NCBI GenBank assembly: GCA_944359735.1
Contig: CALVTA010000055.1
Coordinates: forward strand, 1-7,806
Source: an uncultured Bacilli bacterium
GTDB lineage: Bacteria > Bacillota_I > Bacilli_A > RF39 > UBA660
DNA length: 7,806 nucleotides
Direction of reading: 5' to 3'
The position numbers and the translations under genes were made by a program. This document shows, piece by piece, positions 5,874-7,806 of this stretch (positions are counted from its first letter, which is position 1; each line of letters starts with the position of its first letter). The notes below the pieces were generated by a model that saw only the letters and a list, made by a program, of their open reading frames with translations, had not been told where the DNA came from and did not search any database.

Positions 5874-6990
5874 CAGCATCCTCCTCTAAAGACTCCAACT
5901 TAGTATACAACTTTTCTGAAAATAAAAGCAAATCTTTTTTCTTATTAGGAATTTCTAAATTTAAAATAGATTTTTCTATTTCATACCACAAATCTTTTAA
6001 AATAGGGCCTTCTTTAATTTTTAAATAACTTGTTAAATCATATGTATCAATCAAAATATCACTTCTCTTATGAATAGGCATTGTTTTATAAACATTCGTT
6101 ATTAGTTTTTTATCCAACCCCATAATTTCAGTTGCTACTGTGCAAGCATATAAACCATAATAATAAATAGTACTTGGAAAAAGAGGATTATTTTTTATAG
6201 CACCTCTTATATCTTTCATTAATTTCAATTCATTTCTAGTAAAAGGATAAATAGAATCAACCTCTAAAACCGTCCATACTCCTATAACTTGACTACAAGA
6301 TTTAACTTTATTAATTCTATCAAGATGCAAAACATCAACTAAATTTAACTCTTTTATTAGTTCTAAACCTTTAGTCATATTAAAACTACTAAATATTTTA
6401 TCTAACTCTTCTTTTTTTCTATTTATAGATAAATTATTCAATAAGTATTTTGATTGTCTAATAGCTTCTTTCAAGTCCTTATCAAGCTCAAAATCCAAAG
6501 TTGTAGAAAATCTAATTGCTCTTAATATTCTAAGAGAATCAATATTAAAAGATTCTAAAGGATCAACAACAGTCCTAATTATTTTTTTATTAATATCATC
6601 CCTAGAAGATAACAAATCAATAATATCACCATTTTTGTTCATACAAACAGTATTAATAGTAAAATCTCTTCTCTTTAAATCAGTTTTTAAGTCATTAACA
6701 TAATTAATCATATCAGGATGTCTATTATCTAAATAATTATCCTCACTACGATAAGTAGTAATTTCAAATCTAATACCATCTAAATACACGGTAACAACAC
6801 CATATATAGCATTATCAATATTTGCATTAGGGAATATTTTGATTAATTCTTTAGGTTTAGCATTAGTAGTAATATCAACATCATTAGATTTAAGTCCCAT
6901 TAAATAATCACGAACAAAACCTCCTACAATATAAGCCTCATAAGAATTATCTTCAATCATATTTAAGATTTTTAAAGCAGTATTTAGCAT
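5851..6990 (-). CDS. cca: CCA tRNA nucleotidyltransferase (class II)
   Basis: This enzyme adds or repairs the 3' CCA of tRNAs without a nucleic acid template. The 379-residue product matches the class II poly(A) polymerase/CCA-transferase head. YIVGGFVRDYLMG (20-32) is motif A's glycine loop, and D37-V-D39 supplies the two metal ligands. FEITTYR follows, then RRDFTIN (107-113, motif B) and a DPLESFNIDSLRILRAIRFS block (motif C/D region). The C-terminal half is helical and more divergent, as usual for the neck, body and tail. Length is slightly below Bacillus Cca (397). The ATG at 6990 has GGTGAT a few nt upstream. The motif set does not by itself exclude a poly(A) polymerase, but a class II CCA enzyme is expected in Firmicutes. 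It heads the cca-dnaD-nth unit. These three genes lie in the same general chromosomal region in Bacillus but not adjacent there. Confidence 0.93.
   Translation of the reverse strand: MLNTALKILNMIEDNSYEAYIVGGFVRDYLMGLKSNDVDITTNAKPKELIKIFPNANIDNAIYGVVTVYLDGIRFEITTYRSEDNYLDNRHPDMINYVNDLKTDLKRRDFTINTVCMNKNGDIIDLLSSRDDINKKIIRTVVDPLESFNIDSLRILRAIRFSTTLDFELDKDLKEAIRQSKYLLNNLSINRKKEELDKIFSSFNMTKGLELIKELNLVDVLHLDRINKVKSCSQVIGVWTVLEVDSIYPFTRNELKLMKDIRGAIKNNPLFPSTIYYYGLYACTVATEIMGLDKKLITNVYKTMPIHKRSDILIDTYDLTSYLKIKEGPILKDLWYEIEKSILNLEIPNKKKDLLLFSEKLYTKLESLEEDADETKTTG
5880..5885 (-). promoter_or_regulatory. consensus ribosome binding site deciding the dnaD start
   Basis: AGGAGG, inside the 3' end of cca, lies 6 nt before ATG 5873. 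It excludes the ATG at 5879 and gives dnaD a strong independent initiation site despite the gene overlap. Confidence 0.75.
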
Positions 6991-7005
6991 TTTATCACCA
7001 TCATT

Positions 7006-7034
7006 ATTGTACCATATTTAAACAACTTTTTTAA
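7006..7034 (-). promoter_or_regulatory. likely promoter of the cca-dnaD-nth operon (extended -10)
   Basis: Reading leftward, TGG immediately precedes TACAAT (7011-7006), giving an extended -10 box. A weak -35 TTAAAA lies 17 bp upstream (7034-7029). Transcription would start near 6999, leaving a leader of about 9 nt that still includes GGTGAT (6999-6994). Confidence 0.45.
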
Positions 7035-7102
7035 CTAATCAATACAACTATATATTTCAATTATTCTCTAATCTACAAAAAAGACCTATTAACAATAATT
7101 AT

Positions 7103-7131
7103 TTGTCAACAGTCTAAACTACTATTATAAT
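7103..7131 (+). promoter_or_regulatory. rightward promoter-like pair facing the 3' end of the FGE-like gene
   Basis: TTGTCA (7103-7108) and TATAAT (7126-7131) are spaced 17 bp apart. No rightward gene follows, so a transcript would be antisense to the FGE-like gene. It may be a chance match in AT-rich DNA. Confidence 0.3.
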
Positions 7132-7170
7132 ATTATTAATCCAATTAATTTATTCTTATTAAACTTTCAT

Positions 7171-7300
7171 TTAACTAACGCTCACCACTAGATGAAATGA
7201 TAGACCGCTACCTGCAGTACCTAACTCATAAGCGTTAGCAAAGTAGAACATACCAGAATTGTAGAGACCACCGCCGCGCACCAACCATGGGTACCCCTCA
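7171..7300 (-). other. candidate variable region (DGR-type) at the 3' end of the FGE-like gene
   Basis: Counting by hand, this stretch has 62 G+C of 130 (about 48%) against 38 of 130 (about 29%) in the adjacent 7301-7430. On the coding strand adenine is 24 of 130 (about 18%) here and 55 of 130 (about 42%) next door. From the RGG motif to the end, most codons (22 of 28 between GGC and CAT) end in C or T. Loss of A together with Y-ending codons is what repeated A-to-N mutagenesis of AAY codons would leave. The position, at the last strands of a C-type-lectin-fold domain, is where DGR variable repeats sit. No template repeat or reverse transcriptase is visible in the window. Confidence 0.45.
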
Positions 7301-7806
7301 CTTACCATATTCTGATAGTCATTATACCATCCTGCTGTTTCTGATAATCCATGTGATATACATTCATTTCCATTACAAGATGTTAATAGATCATGACTAG
7401 TATATTTATTATAGTATTTTGTTTCTGGCATATTCACAAAACCACTATCTCCTATTACATCATTATAGTTACCCATTACATATTCCCAAGCTCCTCCACT
7501 CATATCATATATTCCATATATTGTTCCTGTTGTACTGGCTCCTGTACCATCTATTTCTTCTTCATATGTATATTGACATCCATAATCTGTATTCCCATTT
7601 GATGGACTACCATAACTGCATCCTGTTATAAATGTATTCGACTTATTTTGATATATCTCTTTATTCGCTCCTTTAAAATTCTCATTCCCCAACTTTCCAT
7701 ATTTTGATTGACTAAGATAACTAACTATCGCCCACTCATCATTCTTCATCACATGAGTATCTATATTACTACTAAAACCATATCTATTCCCTTCATCATT
7801 CATCTT
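7171..7806 (-). CDS. FGE-like (SUMF1/C-type-lectin-fold) domain protein, C-terminal part; 5' end outside window
   Basis: The frame is open to the window edge (an AAG codon precedes the first visible ATG at 7803), so at least 211 residues of C-terminus are seen and the true start is elsewhere. GIYDMSGGAWEYV (codons at 7477-7515) matches the 'GLYDMxGNVWEW' signature of the formylglycine-generating-enzyme/sulfatase-modifying domain. WLVRGGG near 7270-7287 matches its 'RVxRGGSW' strand, and SFHLVVSV at the end stands where the family has 'GFRVV'. The active-site cysteine pair that true FGE has between these last two motifs is absent, so a binding rather than an enzymatic role is more likely. Earlier Cys residues (TGCSYG, YGCQY, SCNGNEC) could form disulfides in an exported protein. 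Such domains also occur in surface or pilin-like proteins and as DGR targets. The last 130 bp have very different base composition from the rest. Confidence 0.7.
   Translation of the reverse strand, partial: KMNDEGNRYGFSSNIDTHVMKNDEWAIVSYLSQSKYGKLGNENFKGANKEIYQNKSNTFITGCSYGSPSNGNTDYGCQYTYEEEIDGTGASTTGTIYGIYDMSGGAWEYVMGNYNDVIGDSGFVNMPETKYYNKYTSHDLLTSCNGNECISHGLSETAGWYNDYQNMVSEGYPWLVRGGGLYNSGMFYFANAYELGTAGSGLSFHLVVSVS

Larger units (their letters stand above)
6991..7170. other. intergenic region between the FGE-like gene and cca
   Basis: This 180-bp AT-rich gap contains the likely leftward cca promoter (7006-7034) and a rightward promoter-like pair (7103-7131). I see no GC-rich hairpin with a U-tract after the FGE-like gene, so its terminator is not evident. 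No copy of the 3' end of the FGE-like gene is present here, meaning no template repeat directly downstream. Confidence 0.5.

Noticed and set aside
226..7114. The 10-mer GACTGTTGAC at 226-235 and its reverse complement at 7105-7114, flanking the recU-cca block.
   Set aside because: Many inverted 10-mer pairs are expected by chance in a window of this length, there is no extension of the match, and the enclosed genes are ordinary chromosomal ones.
7175..7238. 8-bp inverted repeat ctaacgct / agcgttag within the 3' end of the FGE-like gene, considered as a DGR hairpin or a terminator.
   Set aside because: The 48-nt loop and position inside coding sequence do not fit the short-loop hairpins placed after DGR variable regions, and no T-run follows.
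7393..7631. Two rightward open frames of about 70 codons opposite the FGE-like gene.
   Set aside because: They are low-complexity antisense frames of a gene with clear family motifs, with no ribosome site or recognisable domain.
1..7806. CRISPR array, tRNA or rRNA genes, insertion sequences.
   Set aside because: No regularly spaced repeats, tRNA-like cloverleaf, rRNA-like conserved stretch, transposase frame or paired terminal repeats were seen.

Overview
The window looks like the chromosome of a low-GC, wall-bearing member of the Firmicutes (Bacilli side), possibly an uncultured gut lineage related to the Erysipelotrichia/RF39 groups. The base composition is strongly AT-rich. The gene set around recU, class A PBP, dnaD, nth and cca is the one found close together in Bacillus and relatives. 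The long open frames use TGG for tryptophan and are not interrupted by in-frame TGA, so the standard bacterial code applies. This argues against a Mycoplasma or Spiroplasma, as does the presence of a bifunctional PBP.

Left end, leftward strand (1-189): the first 12 codons of a DivIVA/GpsB-like cell-division gene, preceded by a 36-codon small ORF. A 13-bp inverted repeat lies across their junction. Positions 190-390 form a divergent promoter region with a consensus sigma-A promoter reading rightward.

Rightward operon (391-4575): an unrecognised 237-residue protein, then recU (Holliday-junction resolvase), then a class A penicillin-binding protein. recU and the PBP gene overlap by 32 nt. The divergent pairing of recU-pbp1 with gpsB is a known arrangement in Firmicutes and links chromosome recombination and segregation with septal wall synthesis.

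Leftward operon (7011-4586): cca (tRNA nucleotidyltransferase), dnaD (replication initiation/primosome) and nth (endonuclease III), all overlapping head to tail. It converges on the PBP gene. One A-tailed/T-tailed hairpin at 4574-4603 overlaps both terminal stop codons and appears to terminate both operons.

Right end, leftward strand (7171-7806): the C-terminal part of a protein with a formylglycine-generating-enzyme-like (C-type-lectin-fold) domain, cut by the window edge. Its last 130 bp differ sharply from the rest of the gene. GC rises from about 29% to about 48%, coding-strand adenine falls from about 42% to about 18%, and most codons end in C or T. This is what the variable region of a diversity-generating retroelement (DGR) target looks like. 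No reverse transcriptase or template repeat lies in the window, so this remains a hypothesis, but it is the most interesting signal here.
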